Of a stretch of DNA of 64,000 nt, positions 49,701-57,832 are shown piece after piece (position 1 is the first letter of the stretch; the number at the start of each line of letters is the position of its first letter). Under the pieces are notes generated by a model. It made no database searches. It worked only from the letters and a program-made list of their open reading frames with translations, and had not been told where the DNA came from. Made by a program: the position numbers and the translations under genes. The stretch spans positions 28,222 through 92,221 of the forward strand of contig JAUWZD010000005.1 of the NCBI GenBank assembly GCA_030615505.1. Direction: 5' to 3'. This DNA is from Spirochaetales bacterium (GTDB lineage Bacteria; Spirochaetota; Spirochaetia; SZUA-6; DRHE01).

Positions 49701-50306
49701 GAAGCTGAAAGGCCTTTATATTACAATACGTTTTTTGGGCTGGAAACGGTTCTTGATATTACCCCTCTTGACCTGACTTCAATCAAGGCTTTCTTATCCA
49801 ATAATCCTGCGGCAAAGATAATAACTGACGTAAAATCTAATAACATTAATGCACTTAAAAAAATAGCCTGGTTCTTTCCTGATTATGCCGAACGATTCAT
49901 ACCGCAGGTTTATCATCCGGATGAGTTTGCAAAAGCGATTGAGATTGGATATAAGAACATAATCTGGACGCTTTATCGTTACCAGCACATATTTAATCCC
50001 GGCAAAATCCTATCCCATATTCGCTATTGGGAGGATGAATACGATCTTAGACCCTTTGCAGTCACCATGCCAGTGCCTGCTGTAGAGAAAGGTATTGCAA
50101 AAGCTGTATCAGAGGCAGGAATTCCTGTTTACGTTCATACGATCAACTCATGCGATGATTATGTTCGTCTTCTACTACAGGGAATATCTTCCTTTTATAC
50201 TGATTTTCCTGATGTTGCAAATTGCTGCACCGTTAAATATCCTTACAATTTACCTTACCAGTTTAAAGAGAACAATTTTACTGAAAAGGTTATTTCTCTC
50301 TTTTAA
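46764..50306 (+). CDS. Membrane sulfatase/LTA-synthase-superfamily enzyme fused to C-terminal glycerophosphodiester phosphodiesterase-like domain
   Basis: N-terminal TMs; RNVLFVVLEGIPGVYVRQ, HNRQTIRGLYSMFSGDYC, TVGTHHPC, FVSDESHGVTG; C-terminal HAGGAYNGLTYTNSLEALEEN..FFEIDFEWTEDKRLVGLHDW..IITDVKS (GDPD). ORF also allows start at 46737. Confidence 0.8.
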   Translation: MIKPTCKQQDITPNGRVRVLFFYLAFISFVMMFGMSRFVLVSKVVAAELVIQTVFIDLMMAVFIAVLINLLLSIHIAASAAILILLSLFHIANMEMAAALNTVINIADLRYVSDPHFIKGSLSSLTFPWYSFFMLLSAILYLVASARVKKNKLIKIEIKYLLLFAFLSIFGIYILTPGDAEWHSSNLMWLSLTRSIPSLSSPAEYSPATRTNAEILDRMQPGPNTEGESYFHRPKDAKRNVLFVVLEGIPGVYVRQVQEWTGVKYQIEMPNLSRITERSLVIPNFIAHNRQTIRGLYSMFSGDYCKLSLETPKIYEYIRLPPESRSPCLPEILADAGYTTAYIQAADLAYMSKDQFMPAAGFEQVFGKEYFRYQHVPFGWGPDDKAFFEQASEFIENLNQKSNPWFLTLLTVGTHHPCAIPEELAKRFSSRKEAAVAYLDQALGDFFKRLEDMGALENTLVLFVSDESHGVTGQPYGRNWALAVAYTPESSGTVNPAVFGLIDIPYSILDYLDLTGLAHSFSKRSIFREQNTERSILFDSYFSDKKGVVKRCIDSNRVEVIQSANGELFSNSYERNIVDGKRGRELSEKLRQYRKAANNSLYDSETKDRRYILLENDEYIIGKRESRLLSSGQYLDIPGGTTVTVELKASVELNMDDNIQVNSESIRLILQMIKWYKKMPIPEISIPILKHGDSLQLSFSFYTKESLSRVWAYLQAISVSPLYSATLKIGRFSIEMKEGKLIDDFQINRFLIKERRVSTRDLRTAYFYAGEGTGVSHHQRFSGSSVYPEGEVWANDHLTEHPEILQLWCNQNASVITFSPGKLDERYDRYMILLHLRIFKNGYHDSQEIQVSLNGRHIDYIWFDHSPIDKEIIVFFHREVLREYDVNTISFKVNKPVTGSCDGKSADFELLNFHFQPLLPPVAHAGGAYNGLTYTNSLEALEENTGAFSFFEIDFEWTEDKRLVGLHDWGDIFERIFGFEAERPLYYNTFFGLETVLDITPLDLTSIKAFLSNNPAAKIITDVKSNNINALKKIAWFFPDYAERFIPQVYHPDEFAKAIEIGYKNIIWTLYRYQHIFNPGKILSHIRYWEDEYDLRPFAVTMPVPAVEKGIAKAVSEAGIPVYVHTINSCDDYVRLLLQGISSFYTDFPDVANCCTVKYPYNLPYQFKENNFTEKVISLF

Positions 50307-50517
50307 GAGAATATCCGTACTTCGAAAGGACATCCCTTATCTCCTGAATACATTTCTTGCCTAATTTCCGGATTCTCAACAGATCTTCTTCGGTTTTTGT
50401 AATAAGTTGACCTATGGTTTTTATCCCTTCGTCATATAAACAGTTAGCTGCCCGTATCGGAATAATAAAGTTTGTCAGGTGTGGATCTAAGATTGAAGAA
50501 TCTGATTCAGATAAATA
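50290..50517 (-). CDS. Stand-alone RNA polymerase alpha C-terminal-domain-like (HhH) ORF, no canonical start codon
   Basis: Minus frame: LSESDSSILDPHLTNFIIPIRAANCLYDEGIKTIGQLITKTEEDLLRIRKLGKKCIQEIRDVLSKYGYSLKREK*; not in the supplied track. Confidence 0.7.
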   Translation of the reverse strand, partial: YLSESDSSILDPHLTNFIIPIRAANCLYDEGIKTIGQLITKTEEDLLRIRKLGKKCIQEIRDVLSKYGYSLKREK

Positions 50518-53500
50518 CTAATTATATTGTTTAAGTCACCCTCTCCATCATAAAAGATGCTCACCACCGGTACACCTGTCTGATGTTGAATTTTCTGTAA
50601 CAGTGCGCTCGTTATGGTTCCCGGCATACACCCAAAGGGAGCGCAGTTTATAACCAAAGAGGCGCCGTTACGAATAAATTCAACTGCCCTGCCTATTGTA
50701 AGGATGGATTCACCCTCGAAATTGAGCGGCAAGAATCTTTTGCCTGACTTTAATATATCCTCAATATCAGGTTCATGCCGGTCATGCATCCATCGGTCTG
50801 CGAGCCGGTACATTCTGCGTTCTACTCCCACCATATATCTGTTTTTAAGACTGCTCAAACTACGATAAACCAAGCCGCCAAGATTCTGCCTGGCGCGCCA
50901 TTTCTGAAGATATGCCGTGTATAAGAACCACTCGGAAGCTGGGGCGAGCCATGCCTCTCCCCCATATCTCTCAATAGATTCGATTACATCCTGGTTGGCA
51001 AAAGCATTGCACCGTACATATATCTCCCCAACAATACCTACAAGGGGTTTGGGATCTTCCGACTGCTCAATGGACCCGAGTCTCTTGAGTGATTGCTCAA
51101 ACACCCGTTCGAAGTGCTTACCCGATTCAATAGCGTCTGCAAGATGTGTAACCTCATCTTTAAAGATTTTAAGAACGAGCGATTGATCGAAAGCATAGGG
51201 ACGTTTTTTGCATCGGAGTTTCATAAGGATATCGGAAGCAATAACATACTTCCATGCCCTTCTTCTGAGCTTCTCCGGTAATCCCTGATACGAGTTGAGC
51301 GTAGTTGGAGAAAGGATAGGAATATCGGTATATCCTAATTCGTTCAGGATCATCCGATCTTTTAATGCATACTGACCAAATCTGCATGGGCCGCTGGCCG
51401 TTGACATAAAGTAGGCATGTTCTCCTGGTTTAGCATCAATTTCCCTAAGCTTTTTTACTAAAGTCCCGATCGTTGCAACTATTGGAAGGCACTCGCTGCC
51501 TTGAGTTAGACGGCGGCCAATTTCAAAGGATTCATCGTTCTCAAGAGGAAGAACCTCTGACCTGTATCCAAAAGATCGAAAGGCAGCAGCAAATAAGGGA
51601 GCCGCGACCGGATGGAGAGAGGGTATCCAGATGGTTCGACGTTTAAACTCCTTATCTGTCGCTTGGGGAAGGAGGATTTCAGGATAGGAGCGGACAGGCG
51701 AAGCGCTCTTAATAACCTCAAGAAAAGCCTCTATCCGGGTAATATATCCCGCATCCGCATCATGTTCGTCTAATTCCAGCACCAACATCGGTTCGTCACC
51801 TGCAAGGTGACGGGAATAGGATTCAATAAAGCTATCCGGACCGCAATTGAAATTGGTGAAATATACCGGGAATATCCTATCATTTTCACGAATCTTTCTA
51901 ATGGCCTGAAGGATCTTTTGCGCATAATTCCAGTAGATATTACGAAATACCTCGCCCAGCTCAGCCGGATCGTTCGGAATAAAATCAAGGGGAAAAACAG
52001 TATAACCCATCTCAGCGATCTTTCTTACCAGGCCCAAATTAACACCAGAGTCAAAGATATTATACGGCCTTCCGAGAATAAGTATGGCGGGTTTGTCCTC
52101 TGCTTTTATCGCTTCTAAGGCTTTTTCTCCCTCTCTAAGGCAGGCCTCCTGAAACTCAAGGTATGCATCGCACCCTGCCTGCCATGCTTTTCCAAAGGAA
52201 TCTTTATCCCTCCTCAGAGCCGAACCGAGCTTATTATATAGCTCTTGAACTTGATGCGAAGTCGTCCACCTGAAATCTATAACAGGAGTAAGAAGTTTAG
52301 TGTCTTCATCCGGCGTCAGCCGGGCGTCCTCGTCCGGCGAAAGCCGGGTTGTATTGACCCCATTGAGCTCGAAGGATGTACGTACAACCGAGGGAAAGGA
52401 TTGAACATAAGGGCAGAAATAAGAATTTGTTGTATAGCTATTAGGATCAGCACTTATCATATGAGGAATAAAGATCTTATACGCATCCTCACGCTCTGCA
52501 AGCCATCGAGCATGCCCCAGTGCGGCTTGAATGGGGAAACAGAACTCTCCGCCCGTAATTTCTGTACCAAGCTTTCTTATCTCTTCATCTGTTTGTGGTG
52601 AGAATAAAACATTAAATCCGAGTTCGCCGAAGAATCTTCGCCACAATGGCATATATGTGTACATAGTAAGAGACCTCGGCATTGCAATTTTAAGTGCACC
52701 AGCCGGAAGTTCTACTTTACCGATACCCGTTAAAAGCTCATTATATCGCTTGAATAAACTAAAGTGCGGATTCTTACGCGCTTTCTTCTCCCCGGGTTCT
52801 CTACCGCAGAGATAACCCCAGGATGTTTCCTTATTGTTTCCCTTTAACTGAGCATAGGTAATATCACAGTTATTCGCACATATTCTACAACGCTCGGTTC
52901 TCAAGCTCACCTCTCTATGGGAGAGACCGAGACCGCAGAAGTGTGTTTGATATCCCTCAATTTCTCTTGATCTCTTTGCAAGAAGAGCCGCTCCCCAGGC
53001 GCCTATAACATGAGCGTAGGGTGAAACAACCATTTCAGCATTGAGCAGGTTTTCAAATGCTGCTACGAGGCCGGAATTCCGTGCAGTTGCACCTGCAAAA
53101 AAGATTTTCTTTTGTGAATAGGGGCGGTGGCCTACAACTTTATTCAAATAATTTTGAACAATAGAATACATTACAGCAGCAAGAACCTCCTCTTTTGTAT
53201 ATCCATCTCTAAGAAGACGGTTCACATCCTGCTCCATGAATACAGTGCAGCGATCGGATGTATGGGGAGGAGTTAAATCCATAACAGCATCACCGACATC
53301 CTGCACGGAATATCCTAACTTACGTGCTTGTTCTTCCACAAAAGATCCGGTACCGGCAGCACACACATAATTCATCGCTGCATCTATGATTCTGCCATTA
53401 TGTATGCGCATATACTTTGAATCCTGCCCACCAATTTCAAATATGGTATCAATTTCAGGATCTACATGCATCGCGCCTTCTACATGGCATGTAATCTCAT

Positions 53501-54707
53501 TGATAATTCGATCAGCTCCTATGATCATACCAACCATCTTTCGACCGGAGCCTGTGGTTGCACAGCCGTACACATCAAATTTAAAGCATTTTCGCCGATT
53601 TATATTTAAGAGGGCACTGAAAAGTTTCTGTGTGGCTCCTATAGGATCACCCTCTGTTTTCCTGTATACATCACAAATTATTTCTCCGTTCTGATCGATA
53701 ACGGCGAGTTTTGTACTTGTGGATCCAATATCTACGCCGAGGTAGCATTGAACAATCTGAGTTCGGGGAATCTGAGTAACTCGTATTTCATTTTGATACT
53801 TATCTATATAGCAATCTTCTACATCCCAGCATGGATAATGTGATAGCTTAAGCTTAAGAGGCGGTCGTGTTGCTAAAGCCCGTTTATTTGCCTTAAGGTT
53901 TTCAGGTTCACTCATCTCAAACTGCTTTGCAGGAACTTCCTCTTTCGCAAGCAAAGCTGCTCCATGGGCTCCAGCAAGATGTCCATCCTCAAACTGAATA
54001 ATTTGATCGCCATAGACTCTATTCAGTCTGCGCATAATCTCAGAGTTCTTTGTAACTCCGCCTACAACTACAGTTAAACCTTCAAGTGGCCGACCCTTTA
54101 GCAGAGTATTGAGCACTGTTCGCACCATACCATGGCATAACCCGATCCAGCATTCTGCTTTTGATCTTCCGGCTTGCTGGTGATGAATAAGATCAGATTT
54201 TGCAAAGACCGCGCAGCGTGCAGCGATCGAAGGTGGATTTTCTATCTGTGGAAATGTATCAAGATCATGATATGAGATATCAAGTCTCACTGCCTGTTCA
54301 TCAAGAAATGAACCGGTTCCCGCTGCACAGAGAGAATTTCGGGTAATTCCCTCAAGCTCGCCTGAAGCATTCATCCGGATCAGGGTGAGTTTATCTCCTC
54401 CAATATCGATAATATTCCTTACCTCAGGCATCTTTTGCTTTACAGAGCTCATAAGGGAGCTCTCATTTTCGATTGTACTGATATGAAGTGATTCGGAAAC
54501 AGTACAGGCTAAAGCTCCGGTGAGCCCCACTGCCATTACATTTCCATTCAAGTATTTGGGAATTTCTTCATGAAGACATCGGATAGGATAGCCTTGATGT
54601 ACTCTATATGTTGTTGGACCCACTATTCCATCTGAATCTATTTGAACCATTTTAAGGTAAAGGCTGCCTACATCAATCCCAAGTCGGGTAGCAGCAGCAC
54701 TGTTCAT
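50487..54707 (-). CDS. Acyl-CoA dehydratase activase (BcrAD/BadFG x2 + DUF2229), giant CoA-activase
   Basis: 1406 aa; two ASKHA repeats (RLGIDVGSLYLKMVQID.., CYLGVDIGSTSTKLAVID..CAAGTGSFVEEQ), RCRICANNCDITYAQ, C-terminal DUF2229-type region. Confidence 0.92.
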   Translation of the reverse strand: MNSAAATRLGIDVGSLYLKMVQIDSDGIVGPTTYRVHQGYPIRCLHEEIPKYLNGNVMAVGLTGALACTVSESLHISTIENESSLMSSVKQKMPEVRNIIDIGGDKLTLIRMNASGELEGITRNSLCAAGTGSFLDEQAVRLDISYHDLDTFPQIENPPSIAARCAVFAKSDLIHHQQAGRSKAECWIGLCHGMVRTVLNTLLKGRPLEGLTVVVGGVTKNSEIMRRLNRVYGDQIIQFEDGHLAGAHGAALLAKEEVPAKQFEMSEPENLKANKRALATRPPLKLKLSHYPCWDVEDCYIDKYQNEIRVTQIPRTQIVQCYLGVDIGSTSTKLAVIDQNGEIICDVYRKTEGDPIGATQKLFSALLNINRRKCFKFDVYGCATTGSGRKMVGMIIGADRIINEITCHVEGAMHVDPEIDTIFEIGGQDSKYMRIHNGRIIDAAMNYVCAAGTGSFVEEQARKLGYSVQDVGDAVMDLTPPHTSDRCTVFMEQDVNRLLRDGYTKEEVLAAVMYSIVQNYLNKVVGHRPYSQKKIFFAGATARNSGLVAAFENLLNAEMVVSPYAHVIGAWGAALLAKRSREIEGYQTHFCGLGLSHREVSLRTERCRICANNCDITYAQLKGNNKETSWGYLCGREPGEKKARKNPHFSLFKRYNELLTGIGKVELPAGALKIAMPRSLTMYTYMPLWRRFFGELGFNVLFSPQTDEEIRKLGTEITGGEFCFPIQAALGHARWLAEREDAYKIFIPHMISADPNSYTTNSYFCPYVQSFPSVVRTSFELNGVNTTRLSPDEDARLTPDEDTKLLTPVIDFRWTTSHQVQELYNKLGSALRRDKDSFGKAWQAGCDAYLEFQEACLREGEKALEAIKAEDKPAILILGRPYNIFDSGVNLGLVRKIAEMGYTVFPLDFIPNDPAELGEVFRNIYWNYAQKILQAIRKIRENDRIFPVYFTNFNCGPDSFIESYSRHLAGDEPMLVLELDEHDADAGYITRIEAFLEVIKSASPVRSYPEILLPQATDKEFKRRTIWIPSLHPVAAPLFAAAFRSFGYRSEVLPLENDESFEIGRRLTQGSECLPIVATIGTLVKKLREIDAKPGEHAYFMSTASGPCRFGQYALKDRMILNELGYTDIPILSPTTLNSYQGLPEKLRRRAWKYVIASDILMKLRCKKRPYAFDQSLVLKIFKDEVTHLADAIESGKHFERVFEQSLKRLGSIEQSEDPKPLVGIVGEIYVRCNAFANQDVIESIERYGGEAWLAPASEWFLYTAYLQKWRARQNLGGLVYRSLSSLKNRYMVGVERRMYRLADRWMHDRHEPDIEDILKSGKRFLPLNFEGESILTIGRAVEFIRNGASLVINCAPFGCMPGTITSALLQKIQHQTGVPVVSIFYDGEGDLNNIISIYLNQILQS

Positions 54708-54966
54708 CTTGAATACTCCGATTTAGTTATGGTAACCCTTGAAAACTACCTGCCTTTTTAGTCTTGGTCAATATCTCTTTATACGAAGGAAATTACCTCC
54801 CTGCAGTAATACCGTTCATTTGTTGAACTCACGGCTTGACAATTTGAGAATGTAATAACATTGACAATATTCATTGAACAATTCTATTATTGATAAATTA
54901 CTTAATGTATATACGTAGAAAATAAGTGTATGCTGCTAAAACAGGCGAATAAATAAGGAGAGAATT

Positions 54967-55239
54967 ATGTCAGCGGAAAGAAAGAAAATAGACGCAAAAC
55001 AGGCAGCTCAGAACGCCTCTAAATATTTCACTGATTTAACCGGTTATACAGAAGGCGTTACAATTGAAGAAGTTGAAATTAGTGAAGATGGAGATCATTG
55101 GCTGATAACATTAGGCTATTTAATTCATGATTCTACACCCATGAATGTTTTATCCGGTCAAGAAACAATTAAATATAAAGTACTCCAGGTTGATGTCAAT
55201 ACTGGTGAAGTTGTATCAATGAAAATAAGAACAATTTAA
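54967..55239 (+). CDS. Small PepSY-like hypothetical protein
   Basis: 90 aa; ..YKVLQVDVNTGEVVSMKIRTI. Confidence 0.6.
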   Translation: MSAERKKIDAKQAAQNASKYFTDLTGYTEGVTIEEVEISEDGDHWLITLGYLIHDSTPMNVLSGQETIKYKVLQVDVNTGEVVSMKIRTI

Positions 55240-55970
55240 CGTGGTGAAAAAAAGTATTTCGTTCGCCTAAGCATCGATAGAAGAGCACATAACACAAAAA
55301 ATTCTCCAAGAGCAAAGAGGTACCAGTTATACTCAGTTGGCTCATATCGTAAAATTATCTGCTGAAAGTGTTCATTGTTCGCCAATGTCAGGAAACTTGA
55401 TAGAAATCCCCCTTGAATAATGATTTGAGAATAATCCCAGATAAAGGTAAAAAAAATTATAAACACGCCCAAAAGAATCAATCCCCACTCATATAATTTT
55501 AGCTTCACTATATAGCCCTTCTCTTGTAAAAAAACTACGCATCCGGCAAGAAGTATCATAGTTAGAGAACAGATAACGGGAGCAAGCACAGGAGCTATCC
55601 ATACCACAGGAATGAGAAACAAAATATCCCATGTTAAGAAAGATTGCGGCCAGTTTAAGAGCAGCTTTAAACCTGCATAATAAAAAAGATCCCATATGGC
55701 GAAGGTGTAGAGGAAGTAGGAAAATTTTTGAAGAAAATTACGGCCTGTGATGAACGCTACAGCAGCGAGCATTATTATTGTGGTAATTTCTCTTAAGCAT
55801 TCGACCGAAAGCATCTTTAGAGGAATCGGACTTAAAGGAAAACAAAATCCATGAGGATAATATATCTGCCTTAGGTAAACAACCACAATTGCTTCAAGAA
55901 ATCCCATTGCTATGCCAAAAATACTGAGTATAACAAAGCATCTATAGATTTTTATATCTGTTCCTTTCAT
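55236..55970 (-). CDS. Multi-TM membrane protein of unknown function
   Basis: 244 aa, about seven hydrophobic segments. Confidence 0.7.
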   Translation of the reverse strand: MKGTDIKIYRCFVILSIFGIAMGFLEAIVVVYLRQIYYPHGFCFPLSPIPLKMLSVECLREITTIIMLAAVAFITGRNFLQKFSYFLYTFAIWDLFYYAGLKLLLNWPQSFLTWDILFLIPVVWIAPVLAPVICSLTMILLAGCVVFLQEKGYIVKLKLYEWGLILLGVFIIFFTFIWDYSQIIIQGGFLSSFLTLANNEHFQQIILRYEPTEYNWYLFALGEFFVLCALLSMLRRTKYFFSPR

Positions 55971-56086
55971 TAAATAATTTGTTTACCAACCTGTATTTTC
56001 ATTGAACTCCTGCTATCAATGGTTCTATAATCTTAAATCAACGGAAGGTCAAGGTTTCTTCTATTTACGAAACGGGTGGCATATAT

Positions 56087-57832
56087 ATGAAGAAAAAAAA
56101 CAGGCGCCGGGCTGAAAAGCCTCAAAACAACTTTCACAAAACATCATTATTATTCAATAAAGATGAGTTAAGAAATATAGAGCCGGTTATAAAAAAATCT
56201 TTAGCGGTCAGCTCGGGCAAGGGCGGGGTTGGGAAAACAATTACAGCAACAAACTTGTCCATATACTATGCAAAAAAAGGGTTTCGTGTAGGTCTGTTGG
56301 ATTTAGATCCCCTTTCAGATATTACAACAATTTTAGATATATATGAGGCTGAATTGCACATGAAGGGCCTGGGTTTGGATAAAGACCAAACTAATTTTAC
56401 AGACTATGTTATAAATATTTTTGATAATCTTGATTTAATATTTCCGGCATCAAAATTGAATAAGAATGACTGTATAAAACTATTTCAGAAAATCTACAGA
56501 GATTTCGCAACTGAGCTGGACAGGAGTTATGACATCTTAATCTTCGATATGCCCGCAGGAAGCAGTTATGAGAACAATTTAACCTTTTTGCCTTTCATGA
56601 ATGCTCTTATTCTTGTGACTAACCCCGAGCCTACAGCCCATGTTTCAGCAGGCGGATATATCAAGAAGGTGTTAAGCCTGTATCCAAATATGACAATTAA
56701 CATATGGCATAACAGATATTCTGGAAACTCGAAATCCGGATTCAATCCCAAAGATGTCGCGGGGAATTACAATAAAAATGTTGATGATGAAATAAAACTG
56801 TCCACTGAGAATATCGCTCAAATTAGAGACTTTGCCTTTATACCTGAAGATCCTTCACTCAACCTTCTGCGGGGCAGTCCCAGGATTATTCTGAATATTC
56901 AGCGCTGCATATTGGATACATCGGAATTTATTCAAGAAGAAATTCTGGATGAAATATCCTCAAAATTGGATATCTCAGATAATGTGTTTGACCTGGTAAA
57001 ATTCTTTATCCGCAGTAAAAAACATATTGACAGTATTGACGATTATCTTGATGACTTAGGAGAATATTTGAATACACTGCTAACCACTAATACCGTTATA
57101 GCTGGTAAGGGTATTATAAAACCCGATCAAAATCTTGCCGGTATTGATGTGTTTACGCCGGCGGAAAGACTGGCTTTTTACAGCTTCCTGCAAACTGTTA
57201 AAGAAGATAAGCTGAGAGAATCCGTTGTTAAGCTCATCCAAATGCTTGAAGAAAAAATAGAGAAGTTAGAAGATTCTGAGCGCATTTTTTCTGTTCAAAG
57301 CAATATAGTGCCGGATAAAATAATTGATCGTGAGATTGCCTGTTTACTTATAGAATTAAACCGTGCATCCATTTCAAAAAAAGCTTATAGAAATTACGGT
57401 GGGCTTCTTCTATTTTATTTCTCCCTGTATAAGCTTCTTCAATCCAAGACCATTGTTACATTGATCAGTAATTTAATACCCCAAAAAAGGAATTCCAAAG
57501 GCCTTATGATCCGCGACAGGTATCAGCAGATAAAAAATCTTGTAGCAAGAGATAAAGAATACAGGCAGAAATATTTCTCGCTCATCAAGACTTTATATCC
57601 TGTAGCCACTAAGCAGGTAGCTACCATCATAAGAACCTTTGAACTCTCAAACCTCGTTTTCAAAAATAAGAAAAATGAAATTATCCGCAAAGCTTATCTC
57701 AAACTCCTGAATAATTTTATCCACGATACAATTTACAGCGGCTTGAGTGTCATTGTAGGATTTGAATACCGCGCAGCCGCCATTGCCTTTCAAGAAGGCG
57801 CTGAAAGAATACTTAAATCCATGTCCGTTTAA
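56087..57832 (+). CDS. MinD/ParA/FlhG-like P-loop ATPase with long helical C-terminal extension
   Basis: LAVSSGKGGVGKTITATNLSIYYAKKGFRVGLLDLDPLSD (deviant Walker A), YDILIFDMPAG. Confidence 0.85.
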   Translation: MKKKNRRRAEKPQNNFHKTSLLFNKDELRNIEPVIKKSLAVSSGKGGVGKTITATNLSIYYAKKGFRVGLLDLDPLSDITTILDIYEAELHMKGLGLDKDQTNFTDYVINIFDNLDLIFPASKLNKNDCIKLFQKIYRDFATELDRSYDILIFDMPAGSSYENNLTFLPFMNALILVTNPEPTAHVSAGGYIKKVLSLYPNMTINIWHNRYSGNSKSGFNPKDVAGNYNKNVDDEIKLSTENIAQIRDFAFIPEDPSLNLLRGSPRIILNIQRCILDTSEFIQEEILDEISSKLDISDNVFDLVKFFIRSKKHIDSIDDYLDDLGEYLNTLLTTNTVIAGKGIIKPDQNLAGIDVFTPAERLAFYSFLQTVKEDKLRESVVKLIQMLEEKIEKLEDSERIFSVQSNIVPDKIIDREIACLLIELNRASISKKAYRNYGGLLLFYFSLYKLLQSKTIVTLISNLIPQKRNSKGLMIRDRYQQIKNLVARDKEYRQKYFSLIKTLYPVATKQVATIIRTFELSNLVFKNKKNEIIRKAYLKLLNNFIHDTIYSGLSVIVGFEYRAAAIAFQEGAERILKSMSV

